Part shown: positions 23,918 through 34,554 of the stretch, in pieces
How the letters are laid out: the number at the start of each line of letters is the position of its first letter
Position numbering within the stretch: position 1 is the first letter of the stretch
NCBI GenBank assembly: GCA_964017065.1
Contig: OZ024783.1
Span: 12,532,313 to 12,596,312 of the forward strand
Length of the DNA stretch: 64,000 nt
Source: Haliclona indistincta
Taxonomy: Eukaryota; Porifera; Demospongiae; Haplosclerida; Chalinidae
Reading direction: 5' to 3'
Position numbers and translations under genes: made by a program
Notes under the pieces: model-generated
Seen by the model: only the letters and a program-made list of their open reading frames with translations
The model's database searches: none
Told to the model about the DNA's origin: nothing

Positions 23918-26900
23918 GTGACCTAATTTGCGAAAAGGGGTATTTGTGCGCTATACTAGTTTTGCAGATAACAGCTAAAAACAATCACAAGGGAAAATTA
24001 GGCGATAATTAAGAAAAGCTTACTATAGCATGCTGGATAGTTTCTGCTTGCCTTGCTGGCATTTCGGGCACAAACTCGTCATGGTTTCAACGCACAGCGC
24101 GATTCTTTGCCCAACAGTGTACGTGCACGGAGATTAGATCACGCGATCGTCATGGCAACGCTGACTCTACCGCGCTCGTACCACAATGGATTTGCGCGCG
24201 AGCAAAATCGCAGAGGACCTTAACCATCTTGGTGCGGATGTGTGGGGAGCTGAAGACCAAGAAAACCTGCTTGATTTCCTGGGGGAATATCATTATAGCA
24301 ACAACGACACAGACAGTTCAGATGGTAAGTAATTATTCATTGAGAAAACATTATTCACAGCTTTTTCTGCTAATCACAATAGATGAATTTTCTCAGTGTG
24401 ATGAAGCTCAACACGAAGGCGAAGGTATGCACAATTTCAATGCAAAATACAAAGCACAATAATAGAACAGCAATTCCAGCTGCAACTGATGATCTTGGTC
24501 CAGCTGGTGGAGAGAGAATGAGCTCCGAGTCTATGATAGAACATGAGATTGACCACTTGGATATGGAGATTCAAACAATAGCCAGTGACCCAATCCTCGA
24601 TTTGAGCATTGGTAAAGATATAAAATAGAAACATGAATCAATGTACTTAACTCTGATTCACAGGTGCAAATCTTTCCATATGTACTGATCAAGGTGCTGC
24701 CGATGATACGATGGACCTTGATTTGAGCATTGGTAAAACATAAAAATAATTGTTATTGATGGGAATATAAAATGCTCTGACTTACAGGTGCTAATGTATC
24801 AGTAACTTCTGATCAAGCCATTAACACTAGCACTGCTGCTGATGGTACAGTTTTTAATCTTCTATTGGTGCTGTTTATGTTAAGCATTGTTGCAGATTCC
24901 ATCCTGATTCAGACAACCGAGGAGAGTATTTTGAGGGCTATCAATGAAGGAGAAGTCGATTTTGATCTTAGACCAGAGGACACACATGAATATGCAGCTA
25001 CTAACCAATTTGAACAAGATGGTTGCTCCTGCACTATGGGACCAGATGGATCTCCTTGCTGTCAGATCTTCACAGTCGGTCACTACAGAGAATATAGAAG
25101 TCAATGCTTAGAAATGTCAAGAGATCAGCTAGACGTACTTATACTAGGCCAACTTGCAGCACTAACAAACACGTCCGACATGTGTGTTAGAGCAAAACAC
25201 CAAACAAAACAACGCCAACGTAAGTATTCACCGTTGCAACACCAGCAAGTCAGAGTTTGCTCGAAAACGTTTGCGTTTCTTCACGCAGTTGGAAAGAAAA
25301 AACTCGATGCAATAAAGCAACATTTCTTGGATCATGGCATCCTTCCTAGGGTTCATGGGAACACCGGAAGAATGCCACACAACACCCTCTCACTGTCGAC
25401 TGTCCAGACCGTAACAAACTTCATCATAAACTATGCTGAAGGTAATGGTGTAGTTTTGCCAGGCAGAGTACCCGGGTACAAGAATACTGACCTGCAGCTA
25501 TTGCCATCATCTACAACTAAGCGGCAAGTCTGGATGCTGTACTCAAATGCATGTTCGCAATCAAGCAGCAGGGCAGCGAGCTACTCTACCTTCTGTAGCC
25601 TGTTGCTAAAGTTGCTACCACAAGTAGTCATCACAAAACCACTTACAGATTTGTGTAATGTTTGCCATAGACACAGTTCTCTTCTCATCAAAAGTGGAAA
25701 TCGATCTGAAGCAGAAAAAACACAGGTAATGCTTTGTGTACAGTTTGTTATAATGATTACTATGACAACACAGGTTATCCGAGAAGCTGAGGAACATCTA
25801 CTAAAAGCAACAAAGGAGCGATCAAAGTACATAGAGCGGCGCAAGATGGTCAGAGAAAAAGCAAAAGAATTTTTTACCAACGGGCTTCCACTACCTGGAG
25901 GAACAGGTACTCCACCTTTAACAGGTCCAGCTGTTGCATTGTACAGCTTTGATTTTGCACAGCAGGTATGCAGTAATTTCTGCATGATTTCGCTATTCCA
26001 TTTGTTCTCCATACAGGTGCATTATCCCAACGACCCATGGCAACCAGGCCCGATTTATTTCAAGACGCCCAGAAAGTGTGCTATCTTTGGGATCAATAAT
26101 GAGAGCATACCATATCAGGTCAATTATTTGATTGACGAGGCATCAGCTACAGAAAAAGGTGGAAACGTCGTTGCTAGTATGCTACACTACAACTTTCAAA
26201 GGTATGGTCTAGGCGAAAAGGAATGCTACTTGTATGCTGACAACTGCGTAGGCCAAAACAAGAACAACATTGTTGTACACGTAAGCACAACAAAATAACG
26301 TTGTTTACTCATGATCAATACTTTATGCAGTACCTTGCTTGGCGAGTTCTCTCTGGACTGCACAAGACAATCCATCTTTGCTTTCTTCTGGTGGGACATA
26401 CCAAGTTTGCCCCTGATGCTTGTTTTGGTGTCTTCAAGCGCAAGTACCGCAGGACAAAAATTAGTTGTCTGGAAGATGTGAAGAATGTGGCAGAAGAGTC
26501 AGCTGTAGTCAATCTTTGCCAACTAGTGGGGACTCAGAGTGGAGAAGTTCTGGTCCCGACATACAACTGGAGCGAATTCCTGAAAGGGAAAATGAAGAAA
26601 TTAACAGGGATAAAGAAATTACATCAAATTTCTTTAACAGCAGATGACAGAGAAGGTGTCAAAGTTACAGTAAAAGAGTATTCAGACAGTGACACCAAGA
26701 CACTAAAACTTCCAACAGACAGGGAATGGAGACCGACAATCAGTGACTTACCTTCACAAGTAACTCCAGCAGGGCTTGATTCAAAGAGACAGTGGTACTT
26801 GTACCATGAAATCAGAGAGTACTGTTCTGATGAAACTAAAGACGATGTGTGCCCGCTACCAAGAGAGTCTCCGTCCTCTGACGAAACGCAAGAGGTAGAG

Positions 26901-27410
26901 GATATGGAGGATGTAGAAGACGACGACATAGAGAGAGATTATGCTGGTTCTCCAAGCAATAGCCATAGATTGTGTGGAATTTGCCACAAGTCTGGGCACA
27001 ATCGACGAACATGTCCCTACAAGAACTAAATGCTCAGATACACATGTACACAAATGAAATACCTTTATAATGGTGACATTTGACATGAAAGAAACAAAGA
27101 AGGTCCCTCGGTAGACCAGATTCAAACGGATACATCTTCTGTTAGCTTAGACGCCATTTTATTTAACGCGTGGTAATTACGTAATCGCGTTAATAATACG
27201 GGAATGTACGGAAAACATTAAAACGCGATTTTTGAAAAATGCAACTTGAATGGTAGCGTCCCGTGAACAGTCTGAAACTTTGCAACGGATCAGAATATTC
27301 TCGCGCTTAAGGTACCATTGAGAACAGCTATGATTGGTCTTTCTGTTCGTATAAAAAACTTAAAAACTATTGAACACGCCAATTTACCCCTTTTCGCATG
27401 GAGGGTCACA
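23918..27410 (+). mobile_element. DNA transposon with 25-bp TIRs and a DUF7869-like gene
   Basis: Left end 23,918-23,942 and right end 27,386-27,410 are inverted copies: GTGACC, a five-base unmatched block, then TGCGAAAAGGGGTA. Both ends lie in degenerate AT satellite. The 3493-bp interior is non-satellite and contains a single plus-strand gene (24,186-27,029) that fills it. A target duplication is hard to call in AT sequence; ATTT is present at both edges. TIRs, one large gene and a clean fit to the boundaries argue for an autonomous element. The superfamily is not one I can name from these termini. Confidence 0.85.
24186..27029 (+). CDS. DUF7869-like putative DDE transposase with CCHC zinc knuckle
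   Basis: Exons: 24,186-24,324; 24,383-24,424; 24,471-24,611; 24,664-24,732; 24,788-24,844; 24,896-25,725; 25,774-25,965; 26,017-26,280; 26,331-27,029. All introns are GT-AG, 46-58 nt, and every junction keeps frame; the third acceptor was chosen to do so. The first five exons are acidic and join in phase 1; two end in DLSIG. The long exon has a cysteine cluster, CSCTMGPDGSPCCQIF, and then a helical region (FLHAVGKKKLDAIKQHFLDH). Further on, YADNCVGQNKNN and VGHTKFAPDACFGVFKRK are landmark motifs of DUF7869 proteins, read here as an RNase H-like catalytic core (inference). The C terminus has an acidic stretch and a CCHC knuckle, CGICHKSGHNRRTC. The frame has no internal stop, so the gene may be active. 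It could instead be a domesticated gene, but the TIRs argue for a transposon. Confidence 0.8.
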
Positions 27411-27967
27411 TTTTATTATTATTGTATATTTTTTTCATTCTATTTTTGAAATAAAAATAATAAAATAATGGTAAAAAAAATTAAACAAAAAAAATTTAAA
27501 AAAAACCATTGTTCACATTGTTTATAGGTGTCATTGGAACAATGTTTTTTTTAATTTTTTTAGTTTAATTTTTTTTATATTATTATTATATTTTTTTCAT
27601 TGTATCATTGAAAAAAAAATAAAATAATGGTAAAAAAATTAAACAAAGAAAAAGAACATTGTTCTCATGACGCCTTTAAACAAGGAACAACATACCATTT
27701 TGTTTAATTTTTTTACCATTATTTTATTTTTTTTCAAGAATACAATGAAAAAATATTTAATAAAATAATGGTAAAAAAATTAAAAAATAAAAAAAAAACA
27801 CTGTTCTCATGACGCCTATAAACAAGGAACCACATACCATTTTTTTAAATTGTTTTTACCATTATATTTATTATATTTTTTTCATTGTATTATTGTAAAA
27901 AAAAAGGTAAAAAAGAATAAAAAAATTGTTCCCATGATGCCTATAAACAACGGGAACAATATTACTA
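27411..27967. repeat. degenerate AT satellite
   Basis: Diverged monomers in both orientations, with the palindrome changed to forms like TTCTCATGACGCC and the added word TATAAACAAGGAACC. No gene. Confidence 0.8.
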
Positions 27968-28177
27968 TTTAGACCACAGCTAAGCCATGTTGACCAATCA
28001 GGTTGCGTAGCTGCGGGTCTATAAATGTCATAATGGAATCCCGCCTCTGCCGCGACCTCATAATGGAATCCCACCACACGGCGCAGATTACGGTTCTGTG
28101 AGCGGAGTTCTACTGAATAATTTTACTACGCTCGCGTGTCCTTGCTCGTCGTTCGCGTCGTTTCTGTTTGGTCTAAA
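27968..28177. mobile_element. small MITE, 210 bp (TTTAGACCA ends)
   Basis: Begins TTTAGACCA and ends TGGTCTAAA. Internally it has two copies of CATAATGGAATCCC. About 110 bp of it recur in inverted orientation at 33,140-33,268, beside the Crypton-like fragment. Confidence 0.6.
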
Positions 28178-28180
28178 TCA

Positions 28181-28321
28181 GTTAGACAGTGCATCCAATC
28201 GGATCTACGCGATGTAGAAGCCCTCGCGCCGTTACCATAGCGCCCTCGCTATGCTCGGACGCTATATAGCAACGGCTCTCGGGCTTCTAATTCGCGTAGA
28301 TCCTCGGATTCGCTGTCTAAC
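28181..28321. mobile_element. foldback MITE, 141 bp
   Basis: A nearly complete hairpin. The left arm GTTAGACAGTGCATCC...GGATCTACGCG...AGAAGCCC is repeated inverted at the right end, finishing TGTCTAAC. The centre carries TAGCGCCCTCGCTATGCTC. Non-coding. Confidence 0.8.
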
Positions 28322-28917
28322 TATTATTTAATTTTTTTTGTTTAATTTTTTTACCATTATTATATATTTTTTTCATTGTATTCTTGAAAAAAAATAAAAT
28401 AATGGTAAAAAAATTAAACCAAATGGTATGTGGTTCCTTGTTTATAGGCGTCATGAGAACAATGTTGTTTTTTTTAATTTTTTTTGTTTAATTTTTTTTA
28501 ATATTATTTTTTTTATTATTATTATTATGTATTTTTTTCATTGCATTCGTGAAAAAAAATAAAATAATGGTTAAAAAAATTAAACAAAATGGTATGTGGT
28601 TCCTTGTTTATAGGCGTCATGAGAACAATGTTTTTTTTAATTTTTATTTTTTTTCTTTAATTTTTTTACCATTATTTTATTTTTTTCAATAATACAATGT
28701 ATGTGGTTTCTTGTTTATAGGCGTCATGAGAACAATGTTTTTTTTATTTTTGTTAATTTTTTTACCATTATTTTATTATTATTATAATATATTTTTTTCA
28801 ATAATACAATGTATGTGGTTCCTTGTTTACAGGCGTCATGAGAACAATGTTTTTTTTATTTCATTTTATTTTTGTTTTGTTTTTACCATCATTTTATTAT
28901 TATTATATTTTTTGTCA
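28322..28917. repeat. degenerate AT satellite
   Basis: Four diverged units joined by TGTGGTTCCTTGTTTATAGG and CGTCATGAGAACAATG. Ends with ATAA (28,918-28,921), which is repeated at 32,406-32,409. Confidence 0.8.
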
Positions 28918-28921
28918 ATAA

Positions 28922-29574
28922 TTCTTTGACCACTGAAAAGTTGTAAAATGCAATGCTACTTAGTATTCATGGTAAGTGCTCACTTTATAATAATTATTAA
29001 TAACACAAGTTATAATGGTTATTGTACAGGAAATGAGATGCAGGCAGCATTCAAGTACCGTGAAACCACCCCCTCTGTCGGCATGGAAGCGGAACCTTCA
29101 TCTTTACAAGTTTCCGGTGTCGGCCCTTTGAGTATCATAGGATATTGCGTCTGATGAACATATATATATTTTTTTTAAGGAGACAGATATGAACTGTGTG
29201 GATGATAAGCTTATGTTTGTAGTGTCTGTGTGTGTCTAGCCGAAGGAGCCTGAGCCGCTTGCAAGAGGAAGAAGCGAGCGAGCAAGCGAGATAGCTAGCT
29301 GCACTTACTTCCGTCTATTGGTCAATGGCAAGCATTCAGAACTTGTGGGAATTACTGGCGCAGTCATCTAAATGTACCTGGATAGCTACAATCAGTCAGA
29401 CAATCCGGAAAAGCTGGGTACAAGAGCCCTCAAAATTCGCCATAGTTCCAGACCAGAAGAAACCACGCCTACAGTGACACGCCCAACAACGAGCTGATGT
29501 GGTCTGGTCGTCAACGTGTGGGTGCATGGGTTAAAGTCACGAGCTCCGCCCCAGCTAGCTCAGTTGTCAAGGAG
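28922..29574 (+). repeat. R1 unit of compound element B
   Basis: The 653-bp counterpart of 706-1371, ending GTCAAGGAG. It keeps the possible leader intron (ATG|GTAAGT near 28,973, acceptor near 29,029) and the CG-rich stretch. The poly-T tract is shorter than in copy A. Confidence 0.8.
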
Positions 29575-29606
29575 TTATCGCTTAGAATTCTTGATTTTGT
29601 GTGGTC

Positions 29607-31497
29607 ATGGCGAGTTCGTCCTCTGAACGCGTTCCGAGCGAGTCTGGCGGCTATTCCGTCGTTGGCAGTGAAGACTGCAGCCTATCCAGCGATGAGGAGA
29701 CTGAAGAAAGCGAGATTGAAGAAAGCGACTGGGAGAAATCAACTTGTAAATTCTATGATTACCGAGCACGTGCACACTGTATTACCGAGGGTTGTCCTCG
29801 CTTCAGGAGAGAGCTCTGATGACAGTGACTCTTCTTATGAAGGAGACAGCAGTGAGCAGAGTGATGAGGAGGGAGAGACAGCTTCTTCTGAAGGGGACAG
29901 CAGTGAAGACACTGATGAGGAGGGAGAGACAGGTCTGGAAAGAATACTGGTCAGAGGGAAAGCATTAGAGCCTCCTAGTCCCAAGAGGAGACGCGAGATC
30001 AAGGAGGCAACTCTCTGTCAGGTTCTAAAGTCTGGTATGTATCCCACATTCTTAGGCACACACGGTCCGTCCCAGGGTATAGACCCTCGGCATAATAACG
30101 CCCTAGAGTATTTACAGAGGCTGTGGACATTGGCACTGTGTGAGCTAATAGCTGATGAGACAAACAGGTACATGTTCAAGCGTCAGGCACAAGGTCTTGC
30201 TCGTAAAGCACCACCAACTACAGCTAGGGAGGTATGGACATTCTTAGGCATAATTTTGGCGATGGGTGTGCACGGTATGTCCAGATACAGCATGTTCTGG
30301 AAGAACGATGAATACCTGGGAGTTGAACCGATCAAGCAGTGCATGACTAGGGACAGATTCGACTTTCTGCACTGGCATTTGCACCTTGTGAATGATGATG
30401 ATCCCATGGTAGATAAGAGTGACCGCCATTACAGAGTTAAGCCATTGGTGCACAGTTTGCAGACAGAATTCCTGCGTAATTATAACCCTACTCAGGAGAT
30501 TGTAGTTGACGAGCTGATGATAAAGTGCAAGGGTAGGGCTAAAGGAAGGGTCGTAATGCCCAAAAAACCTGTCAAGAGAGGCTTCAAGATGTGGAGCCTC
30601 TCGTGCTCGTGCTGTAGATATCTGTGTAACTTCCAGCTCTACGCTGGAAAGTGCACGGCTAAGCCAGAGAAAGGATTAGCTAAGAGAGTAGTGCTAGATT
30701 TGGTTGAACCGTTTGAAGGCATTAATCATGTACTGTATTTGGACAACTACTTCACTAGTGTTGATTTGACTGTTGCACTGCGTAAAAAAACATATCTGCA
30801 CTGTCGGTACAGTTAAATCTGACAGCGTAGGGCTGCCTGCCTCCCTCAAAGGTAAAAAACTCAAGTTTAAAAAGGGTGACTACAAGTGTGTTACTGTAGG
30901 TACAGGTGTGTCACAGGTGAACTGTTTTGCATATGAAGATCGCAAACTAGTCAGATTCATGACCAATGCATTCCCACCTAGCATGACGACAAAAGCTCCT
31001 GTTCGCAAGCTCCTTGTAAAGCAAACCTGCCCTCCTCTAGTTCCAGCATATAATAAATTCATGGGTGGTGTAGATCGAACTGGTCAGCTTCGAAAGTCGT
31101 ACGGTAACGATCACCGATGTAAGCGTCCTTGGTTGCGAATTTTTTCCACCTCTTTGACATAGCAGTAAGCAATGCACATCTGCTGTACAAACACAACTGC
31201 AATCGTTGCTTGATAAAGCCAAGGGACTCACTAGCATTCCGTATGGACCTGGTGCACTGTCTTCTCGATAGTGCCCGGAAACCACACAAGCGAGCTTGCT
31301 TACCACAGCCTTGTCCTGACGCTGCTAGTGAGCCCTGCAGGCTAGTTAGTGTCAAGGCTCTTAAAATGAAAAGGGGTAAGTGTCGCTACTGTCAACAGAA
31401 GAAATTAAAGCCCTGTAAACACACTAGCTTTGCCTGCTGTCATTGCCGTGTGCGTCTGTGCAAGCTTGGCTGTTATGATGCATACCACAAGCTATAG
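29607..31497 (+). pseudogene. piggyBac transposase (DDE_Tnp_1_7), two frameshifts
   Basis: Cut-and-paste transposase, nuclear. The start at 29,607 (MASSSSERV) is supported by copy A. An acidic serine-rich N terminus precedes the core. The three expected carboxylates are visible: VVDELMIKCKGR (about 30,498), LYLDNYFTS (about 30,736) and FMGGVDRTG (about 31,060). The C terminus has the cysteine-rich domain, KRGKCRYCQQKK then CCHCRVRLCKLGCYDAYHKL. Two frame breaks lie in homopolymers: A7 at 30,784-30,790 and T6 at 31,140-31,145. The N-terminal intron seen in copy A has a changed donor here (ACTT|GTAAAT), and its splicing would create a stop. The breaks may be decay or sequencing indels. As it stands the gene is not translatable in one piece. 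Confidence 0.9.
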
Positions 31498-31763
31498 TTT
31501 ACCTGCTTGCACTGTTCTTATCTGTCTGTCTGTCTGTCCTCTCTGTCTGCTTGTTTGGCTGCTTTGTTACCTCCTGCAGTGACCTTTCTGGCTGTATTGA
31601 GGATTGGGTACTAGACCTGACGGCAAAAAAATGTATGTTCATTTCTGCTGTAGTTCTTTGGTTGCTGTTGTGTTGTCGTCACATTCAGGGTTCCTTCAAA
31701 TCATTCTGAATGTGCTCATAAAGTTGGATTGGATTCTATCGGTGTTCAGTTGTCCAATGATAT

Positions 31764-32405
31764 CTCTTTGACCACTGAAAAGTTGTAAAAATACAACGCT
31801 ACTTAGTATTCATGGTAAGTGCCCACTTTATAATAATTATTAATAACACAAGTTATAATGGTTATTGTACTGGAAATGAGATGCAGGAAGCATTCAAGTA
31901 CCGCGAAACCACCCCCTCTGTCGGCATAGAAGCGGAACCTTCATCTTTACAAGTTTCCGGTGTCGGCCCTTTGAGGATCAAAGGATCTAGCGTCTGATGA
32001 ACATATTTTTTTTTTTTAAGGAGACAGATATGAACTGTGTGGATGATAAGATATGTTTGTAGTGTCTGTGTGTGTCTAGCCGAAGGAGCCTGAGCCGCTT
32101 GCAAGAGGAAGAAGTGAGCGAGCAAGCGAGATAGCTAGCTGCACTTACTTCTGTCTATTGGTCAATGGCAAGCATTCAGAACTGGTAGGAATTACTGGCG
32201 CAGTCATCTAAATGTACCTGGATAGCTGCTATCAGTCACACAATCCGGAAAAGCTGGGTACAAGAGCCCTCAAAATTCGCCATAGTTCCAGACCAGAAGA
32301 AACCACGCCTACAGTGACACGCCCAAGAATGAGCTGACGTGGTCTGGTCGTCAATGCGTGGGTGCATGGGTTAAAGTCACGTGCTCCGCCCCAGCTAGTA
32401 AGGAG
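31764..32405 (+). repeat. R2 unit of compound element B (direct repeat of R1)
   Basis: Repeats 28,922-29,574 from CTCTTTGACC onward, with small indels near the right end where part of the terminal GTCAAGGAG is lost. ATAA follows. Confidence 0.8.
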
Positions 32406-32409
32406 ATAA

Positions 32410-32529
32410 TACAATGTATGTGGTTCCTTGTTTATAGGCGTCATGAGAACAATGTTTTTTATTTAATTTTTTTTTTAATTTTTTTGTTTAATTTTTTTTA
32501 TTATTTATTTTATTATTTTTTTTTTTTCT
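32410..32529. repeat. AT satellite remnant and poly-T
   Basis: One degenerate unit. It ends in a pyrimidine tract and ATGAATAG, directly abutting the Crypton-like coding fragment. The tract plus AG could mimic a splice acceptor. Confidence 0.6.
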
Positions 32530-32532
32530 TCT

Positions 32533-33060
32533 ATGAATAGGCTCCAGAGCAGTGCAAAGAAGAACGCCGGCGAAGTTTTAACTGAAGACTTGCTATGGGC
32601 TAAATGTTTGCTGGGAGGTGAAACACCGAAGATGCTATTGGACACTGTAGTTTTCTACAATGGGCTGTTCTTCGCACTGCGCAGTGGGAGAGAGCATTGC
32701 CTATTGAGACATTCACCTTGCCAAGTTGAGGTGGTCGAAAAGCCAGGTGAGCGACCTTATGTACTCTACCACGAAGACCGTGAAACATCCAGGAACCATC
32801 CTAGTGGTCTACAGGGATGCAAAACTATGCCTAAGGTTGTTGTTCACTACTCCAACACACAGAACCCCGAGAGATGCTTCGTCGCTCTATTTAAGAAGTA
32901 TAGACAACTTTGCCCTGATGATCCAGTGGACAACGCATTCTACCTGCAACCATCGCTTTCTCCAACTGAGACCTGCTGGTACACACGGAAACCACTGGGT
33001 CACACCTCGCTCAGTAGTACAGTGGCTCGACTGTGCAAACAAGCTGGCTCCGACGACTAA
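32533..33060 (+). pseudogene. Crypton-derived tyrosine recombinase domain (DUF3504), truncated
   Basis: A frame of 175 codons matching the KIAA1958/QRICH1/ZMYM-type domain that descends from Crypton recombinases. Visible pieces: LTEDLLWAKCLLG, LLDTVVFYNGLFFALRSGRE, YVLYHEDRETSRNHPSG, a long middle with FVALFKKYRQLCP, and TCWYTRKPLGHTSLSSTV. RSGRE holds the expected first catalytic arginine. The frame stops after LCKQAG, where the family normally continues to an NHS-type box and the final tyrosine. These are missing, probably through a frameshift, since weakly similar residues occur in another frame. The N terminus is cut off by the satellite remnant. So it is a fragment, not a working recombinase. 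Confidence 0.75.
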
Positions 33061-33130
33061 CCAGACTCAAGAGAGACTCACCAGAGATCTACTTTATTGT
33101 ATTATTCTTGCGCATTAATCGTAATCTATT

Positions 33131-33268
33131 GTTTTAGCACACCGTGGCGGGATTACATTATATGGAGTGGCGGGATTACATTACGGGTGGCGGGATTACA
33201 TTACGAGATTTAGATCCAAGCAACTAGACAATCTGATTGGCTAATACCACTAAGCTATAGTCTAAGGG
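33131..33268 (-). repeat. partial inverted copy of the 27,968-28,177 MITE
   Basis: Three copies of TGGCGGGATTACATTA followed by a stretch (ACAATCTGATTGGCTAATA...CTAAGCTATAGTCTAA) that aligns to the reverse complement of 27,968-28,070 at roughly 70 percent. Either a second MITE copy or the other terminus of a larger element around 28.0-33.3 kb. Confidence 0.55.
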
Positions 33269-34308
33269 ACTGTTACTGTCCGAGTATACTGTGCTCGGTT
33301 CTACTTATACAGTTGGAAAGCCTGGTTCTTTGCACGTTCGGAAGCAGTACTATGATGAGTATAGCTATCTTAGTCTTGGAGTACTGCAAGCACAAACATG
33401 GCCAAGTACGCGTGTTTTGTACAATTTTGACAAAAATTATCGACGTAGACAAGGAATATCAAGTTCAGAGAAATTCATCCCAAACACTGAGTGCCTGCGC
33501 TAATGTGCAAAAATTCCCTAGTTACCATGGGGTATTTATCTATGCCCTATGACAGTCAGCTATGACTGTGTGCAGTTGTGGTAGAGAGAGAGAGAGAAAG
33601 GATATGGGAGGTAAGGAGAGAGAGAGGTGTGTGAGGGAGGTGCATAGAAATGAGAAAGAGCGAGGAAAGAAGAAATACAGAGAGATTATGGGGGTGGAGG
33701 ACGTGGGAGGAGTGAGAGAGATCTCTAGGGAAGGAAAGAGAGAGGAGATATAGAATCACTGTCACACCTGCACATACTGTGACTCACTACTCCCATGTTC
33801 GGTAGTTAAAGAAAGAAGGAATCGAATGATAGAGAGTGAAAGAATAAACAGAGACGTAGAGAAAAGTGTCACACATACCTATGAAGTGAGTCTGCCACTG
33901 TCTGCAGTAATAAGAGACTGCATGATGAGGCAAAGACACAACTGTCATGAAGTAAAGGATTAAAATTGTTGCAATGCTGTTCCTGATCATGGCTGTCCTT
34001 CATGTGAAATGTGGTTAAGGTTCTCTATCAGTTGTGCACAACAGTGTATCAGTCTGACCATGAGAAGATAAGAGAAACGAAACAAAAGATTAATCAACTC
34101 CTGCCAGTTTATATGTGTACGGTCTAGTAACAGAACATCATAATTATAGTGTCATAGATAATGTGTTGAACAAGGGTCGGTCACTCCAATTGGTCCAGTA
34201 CTTACATCTGCGACAGTGGTCAAGATTCGGTGAAGCGGTCAAGGCCAAATTTCCCCGCTCTGGTCAGTGGTCAAGACACGCTAGAGCTAGCTAACTACAA
34301 GAGCTGCG
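33269..34308. other. no gene recognised; purine-rich tract at 33,576-33,755
   Basis: About 1 kb with short frames only. The stretch 33,576-33,755 is GA-rich with GAGAGAGA runs, giving low-complexity frames on both strands that I do not believe. Confidence 0.6.
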
Positions 34309-34554
34309 TTGCTTGATGCACATACACTAACACACAGCTCAGTCAGTAAAGAACATGCACTAACACACGGCTCAGTCAGTAAAGCACATGCACTAACACA
34401 CAGCTCAGTCAGTAAAGCACATACACTAACACACAGCTCAGTCAGTAAAGCACATACACTACACACAGCTCAGTCAGTAAAGCACATACACTAACACACA
34501 GCTCAGTCAGTAAAGCACATACACTAACACACAGCTCAGTCAGTAAAGCACATA
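34309..34554. repeat. 32-bp minisatellite, interrupted by a foldback element
   Basis: About seven units of ACACAGCTCAGTCAGTAAAG plus CACATACACTA. The array resumes at 35,973 after the foldback element, so the minisatellite existed before the insertion. Confidence 0.93.

Larger units (their letters stand above)
28922..32405 (+). mobile_element. compound piggyBac-like element, copy B
   Basis: Same order as copy A: R1 (28,922-29,574), transposase gene, 3' region, R2 (31,764-32,405). It is flanked by ATAA at 28,918-28,921 and 32,406-32,409. The left terminus reads TTCTTTGACC here; the right terminus has decayed to AAGGAG after a short deletion. Just before R2 the sequence TTGTCCAATGATAT resembles a worn copy of the right terminus, so R2 appears to be joined behind an older 3' end. 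The interior keeps the full transposase coding region, unlike copy A, but with frameshifts. Confidence 0.85.

Noticed and set aside
30784..30790. Programmed -1 frameshift site
   Set aside because: An A7 run alone is weak, a second break exists in a T6 run, and there is no convincing downstream structure; indel or decay is simpler.
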